From assembly GCF_037325665.1 (NCBI RefSeq), contig NC_090252.1:71162108-71226107 (forward strand): a stretch of 64,000 nt of DNA, given 5' to 3'. Positions 1-11,659 of the stretch are shown piece after piece. The translations under genes were made by a program, and so were the position numbers. Below the pieces are notes generated by a model. The model was not told where the DNA came from. It saw nothing but the letters and a program-made list of their open reading frames with translations, and did not search any database. Every line of letters starts with the position of its first letter. The stretch's first letter is position 1. Origin of the DNA: Littorina saxatilis. Its lineage: Eukaryota > Mollusca > Gastropoda > Littorinimorpha > Littorinidae.

Positions 1-199
1 GCAATAAAAGGGAGTCGAGCAAGCGAAGTCAGTTCTTGGTGTTTACTTCACAAAGGTTTCCGCTCGACTGCCGAGCTCTTTCTCGAGTCTCGCGGTCTCA
101 CGTGATCATACATTGCCACGCGTCTTATTAGTGCAAAAGCCCCAAACAACCCAACAGGCGCGCAACATCAACAATGCAATAGACAGTCATCGTCTCACA
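1..199 (-). repeat. 3' LTR of the left element (cut by window start)
   Basis: On the minus strand it begins TGTGAGACGATGACTGTC at 199 and runs out of the window. It is matched by 5,742-5,940. The polypurine tract lies directly inside it. Confidence 0.75.
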
Positions 200-722
200 T
201 ACACCCCCCGGGACATGCAACGGCGTCCCGCCGTTGACCAAGTGTCATCAACGACAAAATATTATAAGTCAATTTGCACAAACAATTCTTAAAGACAAAA
301 CGTAAGGCAAAACCACACAGACAAATCGTAAGGTGCATCAATGGGAAGCCATACTATATCCAAAAATATAAACTGTGCACAACACTCGCCAAAACATAGG
401 GTGCCAAATGACAACATATCTACACACTGAAAACCATCACACTGAAACCCAAGTTGCGAAAAAGATCCCCAGTCAATTTCATTTAAGCCTTTCGTTTAGG
501 CTAAAAAGTTACTCTCTAAAATGTCCGTCGTGGCCAAATACATTCACCCTTTTCGTTACAACCACCCAAAAACAACGAACATACACCACAACAAAAAAAT
601 ATAATAATAAAAAAAAATAAAAAAAATTTCAGGAAATAATGTACATGTCCGAAATTTGTCCTATGGCAGCAACTTTTTCTTTATCTTTTCCCTGCATACA
701 AAAACACCCAAGCACACTTAAG

Positions 723-1306
723 AGTGTCTTGAACATACCATCAAAATTAAACTGCAATCACAAAACAATGTAGCCTTGACTACGCACTGATTTCATTGCA
801 GCAGCAAATCTTGGAGAAACAAACAAAAACATACCATCAAAATTAAACTGCAATCACAAAACAATGTAGCCTTGACTACGCATTGATTTCATTGCAGCAG
901 CAAATCTTGGAGAAACACAAAAACATACAATCAAAATTAAACTGCAATCACAAATCAATGTAGCCTTGACTACGCATTGATTTCATTGCAGCAGCAAATC
1001 CTGAAAAAAACACAAAAACATACCATCAAAATTAAACTGCAATCACAAAACAATGTAGCCTTGACTACGCATTGACTTAATTGCAGCAGCAAATCTTGAA
1101 AAACACAAAAACATACAATCAAAATTAAACTGCAATCACAAAACAATGTAGCCTTGACTACGCATTGATTTCATTGCAGCAGCAAATCTTGAAACAAACA
1201 CAAAAACATACCATCAAAATTAAACTGCAATCACAAAACAATGTAGCCTTGACTACGCATTGATTCCATTGCAGCAGCAAATCTTGAAAATAACACAAAA
1301 CAAAAA
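723..1306. repeat. Six tandem copies of a ~95-bp unit
   Basis: The phrase 'acataccatcaaaattaaac' recurs at about 733, 829, 923, 1,019, 1,111 and 1,206, a period of 92-96 bases. It is followed each time by 'tagccttgactacgcattga' and 'ttgcagcagcaaatctt'. The array is in the internal part of the LTR element. Confidence 0.9.
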
Positions 1307-1904
1307 CTGACACAAGTTCAGCCCAAAACAACACAATGCACAACAAAACACTCACAGGTTATCTCCCTTTGATCACACCATGCTGCTTCACCATTGACAA
1401 ATCAGACAAGCACAACCAATTTCCAGAAAGAAAAAAACAAAAAATCCGGTATAAAATTGATCTTAAAAATGTATCCATTATTCCTTTGTCCTAAAGGACC
1501 AAATAATCTCTACAACTATTTACCATACAAATTTTGAACAAACACAGTGTTTTCATTAGTCATGTTCTTTTCTTCCTCTCAAATGTCTTCCTTTCATCAT
1601 TATACAAGTACCCAAAAAAACGTTACTTCCCTTTCATCATATGAAAACACCACACATAAATAAAAACGTTTCTCTCAGACGCAAACTCACCAACAACTAA
1701 CATTTGCAATTTTCAGTCTCTCAGCGTACACTAAACATTACTAATCACACATTTACATGCTATATCCAAACTTTTCTTTTCTCTTGAGATGCAAAGCAGA
1801 AAAACAGCAATTCAATCAACATGGCAAGTATGCAATTTCCAATAAAGCAGAATTGACTACACATCTTTAATTGCACAATCTTTCTACACTCACAGCTAGA
1901 ATTC

Positions 1905-2366
1905 CAAATTCTCAACCTGAATGCAGAAACGCTGACACTCTTTCCACCACGGCACAATGAACTTCCATTTGCAATACCCACTATAGTAGCGAAAGCTATC
2001 CATTAATGGTTAAAAATTTATCCCATTTATCAAAAAGAACGCATTCTTTTCTAAGGATTACCCCTTCATCTGTACCAAAACAAAAACAATGCCACCGTGC
2101 CATACTGATGAAAAACCATCCTCCCATCTTCTCTCAAATTCTCAACCTGAATGCAAGAAACGATGACACTCTCTCCACCACGGCACAATGACCTTCCATT
2201 TGCAATATCCACTACAATAGCGAAAGCTACCAATTAATGGTTACAAATATATCCCTATTTCCCAAAAAGAACTCATTCTTTTCTAAGGATAACCCCTTCA
2301 TCTGTACCAAAACAGAGACAATGCCACCGTGTCATGCTGATGAAAAACCATCCTCCCATCTTCTCA
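1905..2366. repeat. Two tandem copies of a ~230-bp unit
   Basis: The stretch from 'tctcaacctgaatgcagaaac' to 'aaccatcctcccatcttctc' (about 1,910-2,136) is repeated at about 2,138-2,366 with scattered differences. It lies inside the LTR element, downstream of gag. Confidence 0.85.
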
Positions 2367-2503
2367 TTTTGCACACGACATAGCACACATTTCATACCAA
2401 AGCACCAATAACACACCGTGACAGCCGTTTACTGTCACCTTTGCAAAAACAACAAAATATATGGAGCACCATTTTCACCAAAACTAAGTATGTCCTCCAT
2501 AAA

Positions 2504-3214
2504 TCACTTTTTATTCATCACACACACTCTACATTCCTGGTGGACGGAGTCCGGTGCCTGCCCTGCGTCTACCCTAAATGCCTCTACTACTGGGGTTGGG
2601 GAGGGGGGTACATCCATGCTCCACTGTAAGGCGATTTGCCTCACATCAACGAAAGTCATGCCCTTCTTATCTTGTACGGTTTTCTTCAATTCTCTCCTCA
2701 GGATCGTATCTCGGACTCCAGCTATAAACTGATCTCTAATAGCCTCATCCGGGTTGGGGAAAACTGATGTCTTAAGTGCAAGCACTTTCTCTTGTAAATC
2801 TCTAAGTCCGAACGAAAATTCACGAACATCTTCATCTGCGCGTTGCCGTCTACCATAGAACTGTCCCAGAATTTCGTGAGAGGACCCCACCCCCAAAAAA
2901 TGTTCCCTCAATACGTGGAAAATCTTGTCCACCCCCTCTGCTTTACCCACACTTAACTTGACTTCTTTGGCGGCCACACCACTCAGGTGTTCCAACACAA
3001 AACCTTTCACGTCTTTCACAGCATTTTGTTCTAGGACTCTTTTGCAGTCTTCTATCCACTGTACCACATTCTCGTCCCCTCTGCCTGTGAATTTATACAA
3101 TGTTTTTTCTTTTCTCATGTACACAACATTTTTTCCTGACATTTCTAACTTCAATTTTGCCAATTCCTCTTTTAAAGACTCTACAGTGTCTGGTTCTTGC
3201 CCAGCGGACTCCAT
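2504..3214 (-). CDS. Gag-like protein of the LTR element (fossil part)
   Basis: This open frame of 236 residues starts MESAGQEPDTVESL. It begins with a short coiled segment (LKEELAKLKLEM), followed by a capsid-like helical region with the phrases KFTGRGDENVVQWIEDC, GFVLEHLSGVAAKEV and QFIAGVRDTILRREL. This order is typical of the retrotransposon gag (capsid) domain found in Ty3/gypsy elements and in the domesticated PNMA/ARC group. No zinc knuckle was seen in this frame. It lies well inside the two LTRs and on the same strand that the polypurine tract predicts. It is treated as a part of a fossil element, not as a host gene. Confidence 0.7.
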   Translation of the reverse strand: MESAGQEPDTVESLKEELAKLKLEMSGKNVVYMRKEKTLYKFTGRGDENVVQWIEDCKRVLEQNAVKDVKGFVLEHLSGVAAKEVKLSVGKAEGVDKIFHVLREHFLGVGSSHEILGQFYGRRQRADEDVREFSFGLRDLQEKVLALKTSVFPNPDEAIRDQFIAGVRDTILRRELKKTVQDKKGMTFVDVRQIALQWSMDVPPSPTPVVEAFRVDAGQAPDSVHQECRVCVMNKK

Positions 3215-3658
3215 AACTAAATATATAACACAAATTCAAAAAAAAATTAATACCAAACTATCACCCAAACAAATTTCTGCAAAAATTTTCAAGTCCCAAA
3301 ATAACATCAAAAAGTAACGCCAAAATAACACAATATAATCAGTCAAATCAAGTCTGACTGTTCAAAGTCAAAATGTCATACTCAATCAACCCAAAATGTC
3401 ATGACACAGAATTTCTTGTCCACTCAGGCATCACCCTACCATCAATCATTCCACCTAACCTGCACTCCTTTCATTTTAAAATGTCTTATAAAACAATCCC
3501 TAGTTATATCAGCAGTCCAAATATGTGCCAAGTGTACTCTGGTAACTACCTTTCTTGGGGGGAAAAAATATCATGTAAACGGCGAGAGCCTGTAGCCTAC
3601 ATTGACGGTGTAAACTGCCAACACCTGACAAAGACCCTTCACAATTGCAATACTTATT

Positions 3659-4130
3659 GTTTGTTTGTTTATTTGTTGCTTAACGTCCAGCCGACTACGC
3701 AGAGCCATATCAGGACGAGGAAGGGGGGGATGAAGGGGGCCACTTGTCAAGCGATTCCTGTTTACAAATGCACTAACCCATTACTTGTGTCCCAGCAGGC
3801 TTTAGTAAAACTAAATTAATACCTACTGGAAGATTACCAGTTTCCAGTATGTTAAAATAGGCTTAACCTATCTACTGCTGGACTTACATCAGAACACTAA
3901 CAGATTAAACTATACATGAATCGCGAGACAAGCGGCAAGAGAAGAGATTTTTGGAAAAAATACAGGTGAATGAGCAAGAAGGCAGAAAAAAGAAAAGAAT
4001 TCATGAAGAAAAAGAGAGCATGACAGGAAAGAGGAACCAAAAATCTACCTAACAGCAAACTAGAAAGCTCCTGCGGTTCCAAAAACAGGAGGGGCCTTTA
4101 ATTTCATAACCGCAGTGCCCCACTGCGGGA
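3659..4130 (-). mobile_element. SINE-like family S, copy 1
   Basis: A 472-bp unit is flanked by the exact 13-bp duplication TGCAATACTTATT (3,646-3,658 and 4,131-4,143). On the minus strand it begins CCCGCAGTGGGGCACTGCGG, a perfect hairpin. It ends CTGGACGTTAAGCAACAAATAAACAAAC. Nearly identical copies are at 40,521 and 57,683. No tRNA-type A/B boxes were seen in the head. The short tail and the long target duplication point to target-primed reverse transcription by a LINE. This copy sits inside the LTR element and so is younger than it. Confidence 0.88.
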
Positions 4131-4514
4131 TGCAATACTTATTCAATGCACCGCAATGCAAACCACAACATGATATAATTATATCCAACAACAATTTCTA
4201 ATTACACCCCTTTTATCCAGCACATTCAAAAATTCTTCCAGCTGTAGTGCAAGTCCTGGCCTCTTTTCTTCAACCCTCTCATTTACTGCCACTACACGCA
4301 GTAAATACTTATATATCTATCATTTACCAACGAATGTATCTACTATTTCTTGGTCATCACAGTATCTTCACTTTCTTAACTGCATTCTCTGCGTCATACT
4401 AATAAATCAAATATAGTGGGTTTTTTCTTTCTATACTGCACCCATAGTTTATTTTCTAATCACCTGCATCATACTGTTGCTTTCGTTGGCCATGCCGGTC
4501 TCTGACCCCCACGT

Positions 4515-5940
4515 TCACACTGCGACCTGCTGGTCAGTCGGACAACTCACTCGACCGTCGCTGTAACCGCTGTCTGGCAGTTGAAAACTCACGTGGCACT
4601 TGGAAACTTCGCCTCGCTGGCAGCGCCGGTCCGACTAAACTACGCGCCAGCACGCGCTACCTTGAACCATAGCACTTATATACTTTATTTTTATATTTCT
4701 AGTTAGTTCATCGTCCATTCTCACATAATACAAAATTTCAAACTTCAATGATGAAAAATACGGAAGTTATGACGAGTTTAAGGAGAGCTAATGCACTACT
4801 CTCAAATCCGACGATTTCTCTATGATTGACTAAACAGCGTGCTACCACTTTGAAGTAGACGCTACCCAGTGATCCATAACACTTACATAATTTATTTTTA
4901 TAGTCTATATAGTTCATTGTCCATTCTTACATAATACAAAATTTCAAGCTTGAGTGTTGAACATTTCAGTAGTTATGACGGGTTTTAGGCGAGCTAATGC
5001 GCTACTCTCAAATCCGACAAAATCCGGCAGTGACTAAAACTGCGCGCTACCAATTTTAAGTGGACGCTACTGAGATTCATAGCTGTTATATAATTTATCT
5101 GTATGTTTCTAGTCATTCCATCGTCAGTTCTTACATTATACAAAATTTCAAACTTCAGTGATAAAATTTACGATAGCTAAGACGCGTTATAGGAGAGCTA
5201 TCCTAAGGCCGTGGCTCCATGTCCGACAATCGTCGGATTTGAGAGTAGTGCATTAGCTCTCCTTAAACTCGTCATAACTTCCGTATTTTTCATCATTGAA
5301 GTTTGAAATTTTGTATTAGGTGAGAATAGACGATGAACTAACTAGAAATATAAAAATAAAGTATATAAGTGCTATGGTTCAAGGTAGCGCGTGCTGGCGC
5401 GTGCTAGCGCGTGCTGGCGCGTAGTTTAGGCGGACCCGGCAGCGCAACTGGTTATGCGCTGGTTGGCACAGCTACACAGCTACGACGGACGATGGCTTCA
5501 CTGCAACCGGTGTAGGTTTTACTCTGGCAGTCGAAAACTTCGCCTCACTGGCAGCGCAACTGGTTATGCGCTGGTTGGCACAGCTACACAGCTACGACAG
5601 GTCTCCGCTGTCCGCTGTCCGCTGTCCATTCGTGGTGTTGTCTCTGGCTTCACCGCTGTCCGCTGTCGACGACGCCATTTGTGGTGTTGTTGTTCTATGT
5701 TCGGGTGGTTGTTGAATGCTTCTCAGTCAAACTGGTCACACGCAATAAAAGGGAGTCGAGCAAGCGAAGTCAGTTCTTGGTGTTTACTTCACAAAGGTTT
5801 CCGCTCGACTGCTGAGCTCTTTCTCGAGTCTCGCGGTCTCACGTGATCATACATTGCCACGCGTCTTATTAGTGCAAAAGCCCCAAACAACCCAACAGGC
5901 GCGCAACATCAACAATGCAATAGACAGTCATCGTCTCACA
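4515..5940 (-). repeat. 5' LTR of the left element (inner border approximate)
   Basis: On the minus strand the LTR begins at 5,940 with TGTGAGACG. It holds three direct units of about 190 bases (near 4,650-4,840, 4,841-5,040 and 5,041-5,210) with the shared phrase 'catcgtccattctcacataa', and one inverted unit (5,222-5,425). The inner end is a guess, placed where a C-rich stretch (GACCCCCAC, 4,504-4,512) could be the complement of a tRNA primer site. Confidence 0.45.
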
Positions 5941-6854
5941 TATGCATAACAAACAATATATTACGGATTGATAATTAAAGAAAATCGTCTCTTCTACAGG
6001 GTTGACCCCCCTAAAAATGACACCCACAACCATGCAAATTACTTCTGCATCTGTTGAACAAATTATTTTATATATGGTATGTTCTTCCTTTCCAGTAAGT
6101 GGCAATTTTGTAAATTGAATGGTCTGACTTTTGTGCAATTTTAATTTTTTTCTCCAAATTCGGGGGTCGACTAAACAGAACGAGTTTTGACATTGAGCGG
6201 TAGCCATTTTTACCTAATTTAAACCCTTCAGGCTTTTACCTTTTTGATTATTTTGAATGTCTGAGTATGTAAAAACATCCCCTTCAACCCCCAGGCTATC
6301 GATGACCTGAAGAAAGCATGCAGTTACAGCTAGGTTCAGGGCAATCCTCAGACACAAAAGCGTTGGTGTCATTGGTGACGCAAACGTTAGATCATTTAAC
6401 CTACAAATTTGCCACTTTGTGAACTCCACATGCAAGTTTATGTATGCTGAATATGAAGTTATCCAGTCAATTGGTGTGGAAGTTATAGCGTTTCTGTCAG
6501 TTAACAGTATTTAAAATCTCTAAAGTAAAATCTAACATAATTATTCGAAAGTTTTGCTTAAACACCCAGACAATTTTTACGATACTCTCCTAAGCTTCTC
6601 CACTTCTCAGCCCTGTCTTGGAAATGAATTCGAATAAGGCAGTCAAAATAACTTTTGACACAGGAAATATCTTCTACCGAAAGCGTTCTCACCAAAAACC
6701 TTTGTCAAACTTTGATTTGACTTTACATGTTGGTGTTTGCTTGTCTTTTTTTAACATGGTTTTAGCTACATATATAACACTACAACAACAGCAGACAGAA
6801 AAAACTATGGGAAATGCATCTTCAAATAAGAAACAAAATTAAAAAGCACAACAA
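5941..6854. other. Unassigned stretch between LTR element and repeat A1
   Basis: This is AT-rich sequence with two adjacent minus-strand open frames, 5,869-6,207 (starting MATAQCQNSF) and 6,214-6,435. I see no motif, no splice pattern and no homologue for either. The first frame also runs into the LTR, which argues against a gene. Nothing else is supported. Confidence 0.3.
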
Positions 6855-7722
6855 AAACAAGTCGCGTAAGGCGAAAATACAACATTTAGTCAAGCTCAGT
6901 CAAACTCACAGAATGAAACTGAACGCACTGCATTTTTTCACAATGACCGTAGTCCGCCGCTTGTGCAAAACGGAGTGAAACTGACGAGCCTGTTCAGCGC
7001 TGTAGTGGTTTCGCTGTGCTGCATAGCACGCTTTTCTGTACCTCTCTTCGTTTTAACTTTCTGAGCGTGTTTTTAATCCAAACATATCATATCTATATGT
7101 TTTTGGAATCAGGAACCGACAAGGAATAAGACGAAATTGTTTTTAAATCGATTTCGGAAATGTAATTTTGATCATAATTTTAATATTTTTAATTTTCAGA
7201 GCTTGTTTTTAATCCAAATATAACATATTTATATGTTTTTGGAATCAAAAAATGACGAAGAATAAGATGAAATTTGTTTTGGATCGTTTAATAAAAAAAT
7301 AATTTTAATTACAAGTTTCCGATTTTTAATGACCAAACTAACTCATTAGTTTTTAAGCCACCAAGCTGAAATGCAATACCAAACCCCGGCCTTCGTCGAA
7401 GATTGCTTTGCTAACATTTCAATCAATTTGATTGAAAAATGAGGGCGTGACAGTGCCGCCTCAACTTTTACAAAAAGCCGGATATGACGTCATCAAAGGT
7501 ATTTATCGAAACAAATAAAAAAAACCGTCCGGGGATATCATTCCCAGAAACTCTCATGTCAAATTTCATAAAGATCGGTCCAGTAGTTTAGTCTGAATCG
7601 CTCTACACACGCACAGACAGTCAGACAGACAGAGAGAGACACACTCACACACACACACGACCCTCGTCTCGATTCCCCCTATATGTTAAAACATTTAGTC
7701 AAAACTTGACTAAATGTAAAAA
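6855..7722 (+). repeat. Interspersed repeat family A, copy 1
   Basis: It begins ACAAGTCGCGTAAGGCG with ACATTTAGTCAAG just inside, and ends CTTGACTAAATGT, so the ends are inverted. It contains 'gtgacagtgccgcctcaact', 'gatcggtccagtagttta' and a GACA-rich patch. Copies are at 37,965-39,003 and, reversed, 57,091-58,376. It shows no coding signal. I associate this type with periwinkle genomes, but only from memory. Confidence 0.75.
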
Positions 7723-7951
7723 TGAAATACATGTACAATTCTTTTCCTTATGATTTGTTTGAATATGTTTTTGGGGGGTTCTTTTTAATGTTAGCACTCA
7801 ACGTGAAAAATACGTTCAAACAGCCGTTGTATTATACTTTTATTTTGGTCGAATTGAAATTAACAGTAAACGTTAAATTAACGTTAATTTAACGTTATAT
7901 TATGGTTTTATTTTGGCTAAATTAACGTTAAATGTTAACGTTAAATGTTGA

Positions 7952-8973
7952 AGGCACAGTAAGCCTCCCGTAAACCATCACAGAGCTCCCCGAGCGTCTA
8001 CATACAGTACAAGCATACTTCCATTTAAACGCTCACCGAACGGGAACATCCTGGCTGCTTTCTGTCGAGCGTGAGAAATTTTCAAAGAATTTATTTTCAT
8101 GAACTTGGCCCTTTACAACAATGGCGCCTCGTTTTGGTGCTGGACGGCTGTTATGAATATCCCGGAAATCACGCCCGGACAGTAAGCCTCCCGTAAACCA
8201 TCACAGATACTGTCAGGCTTTTACACACAGTACAAACACCCTTCCATTTGAACGCTCACCAAACGGGAACATCCTAGGTGCCCTACGTAAAGAGCGAGCA
8301 ATTTTTTAAAGAATTAATTTTGCAGATTGTCTCGAACACTTTTTGGACCCAGGTCAAAAATGAGTTACTTCCCTTAAACTGGCGATAGCCGTGGATCGAT
8401 GTTAATCAGAATGTTTTTGGACCGTGGTGCGTTTTTGCGCTAGACCTAACTTTTAAAATCTAAATAATAAATTGACAGCTTGTTACACAAACATTCTTTA
8501 ATCATAAAAGAATTCTTTTTTCATCAAGACAAGATCAGTGCAATTCGAAGTTGTGAAAGTTTGAAAAAAGAAAAGCCCGGAAGCAGGGTCACGCAAGGGT
8601 CGTAGCAGACGACGGTTTATGCGGCATATCGCCGTTCCTCTCAACAGTCAAAAGCCATCGCTAGAGTTCTTGTGAACCACAGCCGTTTGTTTCGTGCATA
8701 AAAACGTGCTATTGTAGATAAGCTCACATCGAGTCGCATTCAAATTACTAACTGACGACTACATTGTGAAAAGGGTAAACTGGATCACACGGCTTCACGA
8801 TGGCTCAGGGGTAAGATAAACCACGCAAAAATAAATTCTTTGAAAATTGTTCGCTCTTTACGGGGAGCACCTAGGATGTTCTCAATCAGTGAGTGTTTAA
8901 ATGAAAGGGTGTTTGTACTGTGTGTAAAAGCCTGACCGTATCTGTGATGGTTTACGAGAGGCTTACTGTGCCT
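7952..8973. mobile_element. TTAA-flanked TIR element B, copy 1 (MITE-like)
   Basis: The ends are AGGCACAGTAAGCCTCCCGT at 7,952 and its inverse (with a few changes) ending at 8,973. The inverted stretch covers about 33 bases. The flanks are TTGA (left) and TTAA (right). A second, inner copy of the left end starts near 8,176, so part of the element is duplicated. It has no transposase. TTAA targets are used by piggyBac-type and some related transposases. Confidence 0.75.
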
Positions 8974-9195
8974 TTAACGTTAATTTAACGTTTATCTTGA
9001 TGAGCAAACTAACCTAAATCTAACGTTAATTTAAGGTTAGCCATAAAACGTGAAATAAACGTTAGCCATAAAACGTGAAATAAACGTTAGCCATAAAACA
9101 TAAAAGAAACGTTAATTTAACGTTACATTATGGTATTTAAAAACAAAAAAAATCTTAACAAATAAATTTTTTGGAAAGGTTTGCTTTTGATGTAT

Positions 9196-9340
9196 GAAAG
9201 CGGCGTATGGCTGCCTAAATGGCGGGGTAAAAAACGGTCATACACGTAAAATTCCACTCGTGCAAAAAAAAACACACAAAAAACACGTAGTGTACGTGGG
9301 AGTTTCAGCCCACGAACGCAGAAGAAGAAAGAAGAAGATG
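9196..9340 (+). repeat. 5'-truncated copy of tRNA-headed SINE D
   Basis: It matches the last 140 bases of the full copy at 36,058-36,444: 'ggcgtatggctgcctaaatg', 'cggtcatacacgtaaaattcc', 'gtgggagtttcagcccacga' and a GAA-rich tail. The tRNA-like head is missing. Confidence 0.75.
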
Positions 9341-9463
9341 TATGTCAATTTTTTTTAAATATTTCTTTTTATTTTTGAATTTTTTTAAAAACGGAATAAT
9401 CATTCGAGACTTCTCAAAAACCCTTAGGAAATTAAGTAGCGGGGATGGATGGTAGGGTCTTAA

Positions 9464-9823
9464 AGGCATATGTACGCGCTCCCGTGTTTACAAAGTGTAG
9501 TTTGCCCATAATCGATGGCAAACGCACCATAAGACCATGTAATGACGATATGTCGCCATGCGCGGACCATATACATGCATTACAGCTTGTTTTAGAGTCT
9601 CAAAAACTTTGGATGTAAACAAAGACGCGGAGTTATTTCCCTTGCGTCAACGCTACCTCTGTTGGCAAATCTATAAATAGGACGATCCAGATCAAAATGA
9701 AAATTAACATATCTCAACATTGAAGGGGTCCTAGACCACAATATTTTGCAGGGAACTTAATTTAGCATGTCTCCAGCTGTTGGTAAAGCAATTAGCGTGT
9801 ATAGTTATCGAGTACATATGGCT
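9464..9823. mobile_element. TTAA-flanked short TIR element E (360 bp)
   Basis: It begins AGGCATATGTAC and ends GTACATATGGCT, and the inverse matches at 11 of 12 bases. TTAA lies directly outside both ends (9,460-9,463 and 9,824-9,827). It is non-coding. The first bases AGGCA and the target are the same as in family B. Confidence 0.7.
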
Positions 9824-9929
9824 TTAACTATGAGAATTGGGTAAGTATATTAATCAAATGAAAATTTACTATTAACATTTTTCATTAAATTACATATTCT
9901 TACCCCAATTCTCATAAATGCAGATTGCT

Positions 9930-11640
9930 ACTTATGTCCCTGAGAGAACCTGTCCTGCAGAAACTAACGAGGGCAAGGAAATGGCCCCATCAAGTTAAGA
10001 GCAGGAGATGTCCAGGAGGTAAAAAAAATCAATGAACACGTCATCAGACCTCCAAAGAGCTGTTGGCAAAACTTCGCATAGGCGAAAAGAACACCACCAG
10101 CGAGAGCAGAACCCCAGGCTCTGGACTCCTGAACACCTGTAAGGGAACAGAGGGAGGACTGAACGCCCCCCCCCCCCCCTGTGTTCAATAAGCCACCACT
10201 CACAGGACTGTCCTATGAAAGTAGCAACCCTCCTGTGAGAGCCAATTAAGAGAAGCCTCTTTCACCTAAAGTGTAAAGAGATAAGAATATGAGCTTTTGG
10301 CTCTTAGTTCCAATTGACTGAGCGCAAAACAAAAAAGGATTTTAAAACCCTAACCAGACAGTTAGAAAATCCAATACGCCCGGAGCGAGAATCCTCCCGA
10401 GAGGAGGGAATTAAACACCAGAGGAGATTGACCAGGTTTCTGATTCAAGGAAATCTGGCCGCAAAACCCCTGAAAAAACACACACAAAAACGGAACTATA
10501 AGCTCCAAGGCTACATCCTCCGGTAAACCCCAACAACGCATATGCCTCACTGCCCTTCGGGGCCGAGGCCCAGAGTAAGAAGAACTAAGTCCTACGCGTT
10601 AAACAAGGGGACGCCTCTAAACCTCTAAAAACAAGGTCCTTTGATCATGCCCGCAAAAGCGCCATGAACATCAGAAGAGAGGCCTATTTGTTCCAAAGTA
10701 GCTGAGATAGCTAAGACGCCGGAACCTCCAAGAAGAGGCCAAGCTGCCCAGAGCCAAAAAGAAACAGATGTGATTAACCACCTGGATTGAGAAAGGGGCG
10801 CCAAAGAGTTGCCCCCCCCCCTCTATACGCCAATTGGCCAAGGAGGCCAAAGAGGGGCATACACAGAGAAAGTGGAGGACCTATGTGCTTCATGAACCAA
10901 GACCAGAGTCAAAACCCACGATCTGTAACACAAACAGCACAAACTCCAGCCCTGTATGCAGATGGTCCAACCCGTGTGCAAGCCCTGAGAGGTCCTGCTG
11001 AGCGAGTCGGCCAGATTATAGAGCCGGCCGGAGAGAAATTCCCCTGATAAATTGATTTAGTGTGACAGAAACCAAATCAGAATCCCGTAAACTCTGTCTG
11101 ACAGGGAGTGAGAACTTGCTCCTCCCTGCTAGTTCACATAGGAAGCAAAGTATTGTCCGTATGCAACCGGACATGCCTGTATATAGCCAAAAAGAAAGGC
11201 TAGTAGACTGAGAGCTACTGCTCCTAACTCCAGGCAATTGAGATGCCCAAGGAGTTGAGTCTACATCCACAGCCTCAAGACTGTAATTGCCAACGTAGGC
11301 TCACATCCAGACAGAGACGCATCCATGAAGCGGTCTAAGTCCGGTGGGGAACAAAGCTAGGGAAAAATGCCCTGAGCGATCCAATTGGATTCCAGCCACC
11401 TACTCACGTGGCGGAACCCACCCTGGAGGAGGTCCCTCTTGTCCCAGACCTGTGAGGCCGAGTCCCAAAGAGACTTGAGGAAAGACTAGAGGGCCAGCAT
11501 AGCCATCGATTCCGTCTGACCGAAGATCAAGGCTAAGGACCTCGCAGAGGTCTGCTCCCGTGCCAGTCTGGCAGTGATAAGAGCCTAAAGCCTCTCTATT
11601 CTCTCCTGTGAAGGACGAACCTTCCAAGTGTGAGGGAATA
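9930..11640. other. Left part of G, no gene seen
   Basis: This is GC-rich non-repetitive sequence with a C run near 10,168-10,180. Short open frames on both strands (for example 10,314-10,526) have no motif or splice support. Nothing can be assigned. Confidence 0.3.
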
Positions 11641-11659
11641 GCCTTACAGCCCACGTAAT

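Larger units (their letters stand above)
1..5940 (-). mobile_element. LTR retrotransposon (Ty3/gypsy-like guess), gag-bearing, young fossil
   Basis: Positions 1-199 and 5,742-5,940 are the same sequence with a single difference among about 199 bases, and they end TG..CA on the minus strand. They are the outer parts of the two LTRs. The left LTR is cut by the window edge. A polypurine tract (minus CCCGGGGGG, near 203-212) abuts the left LTR, which fixes the element as minus-strand. A gag-like gene lies inside and no reverse transcriptase or integrase was recognised, so this may be a non-autonomous derivative. The inner border of the right LTR is not settled and is probably near 4,515. The near-identity of the LTRs implies a recent insertion. 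A SINE (3,659-4,130) has inserted into it. Confidence 0.75.

Noticed and set aside
9829-9926. CRISPR-like or riboswitch-like palindrome
   Set aside because: Eukaryotic context and a single inverted pair; better explained as overlapping element ends.
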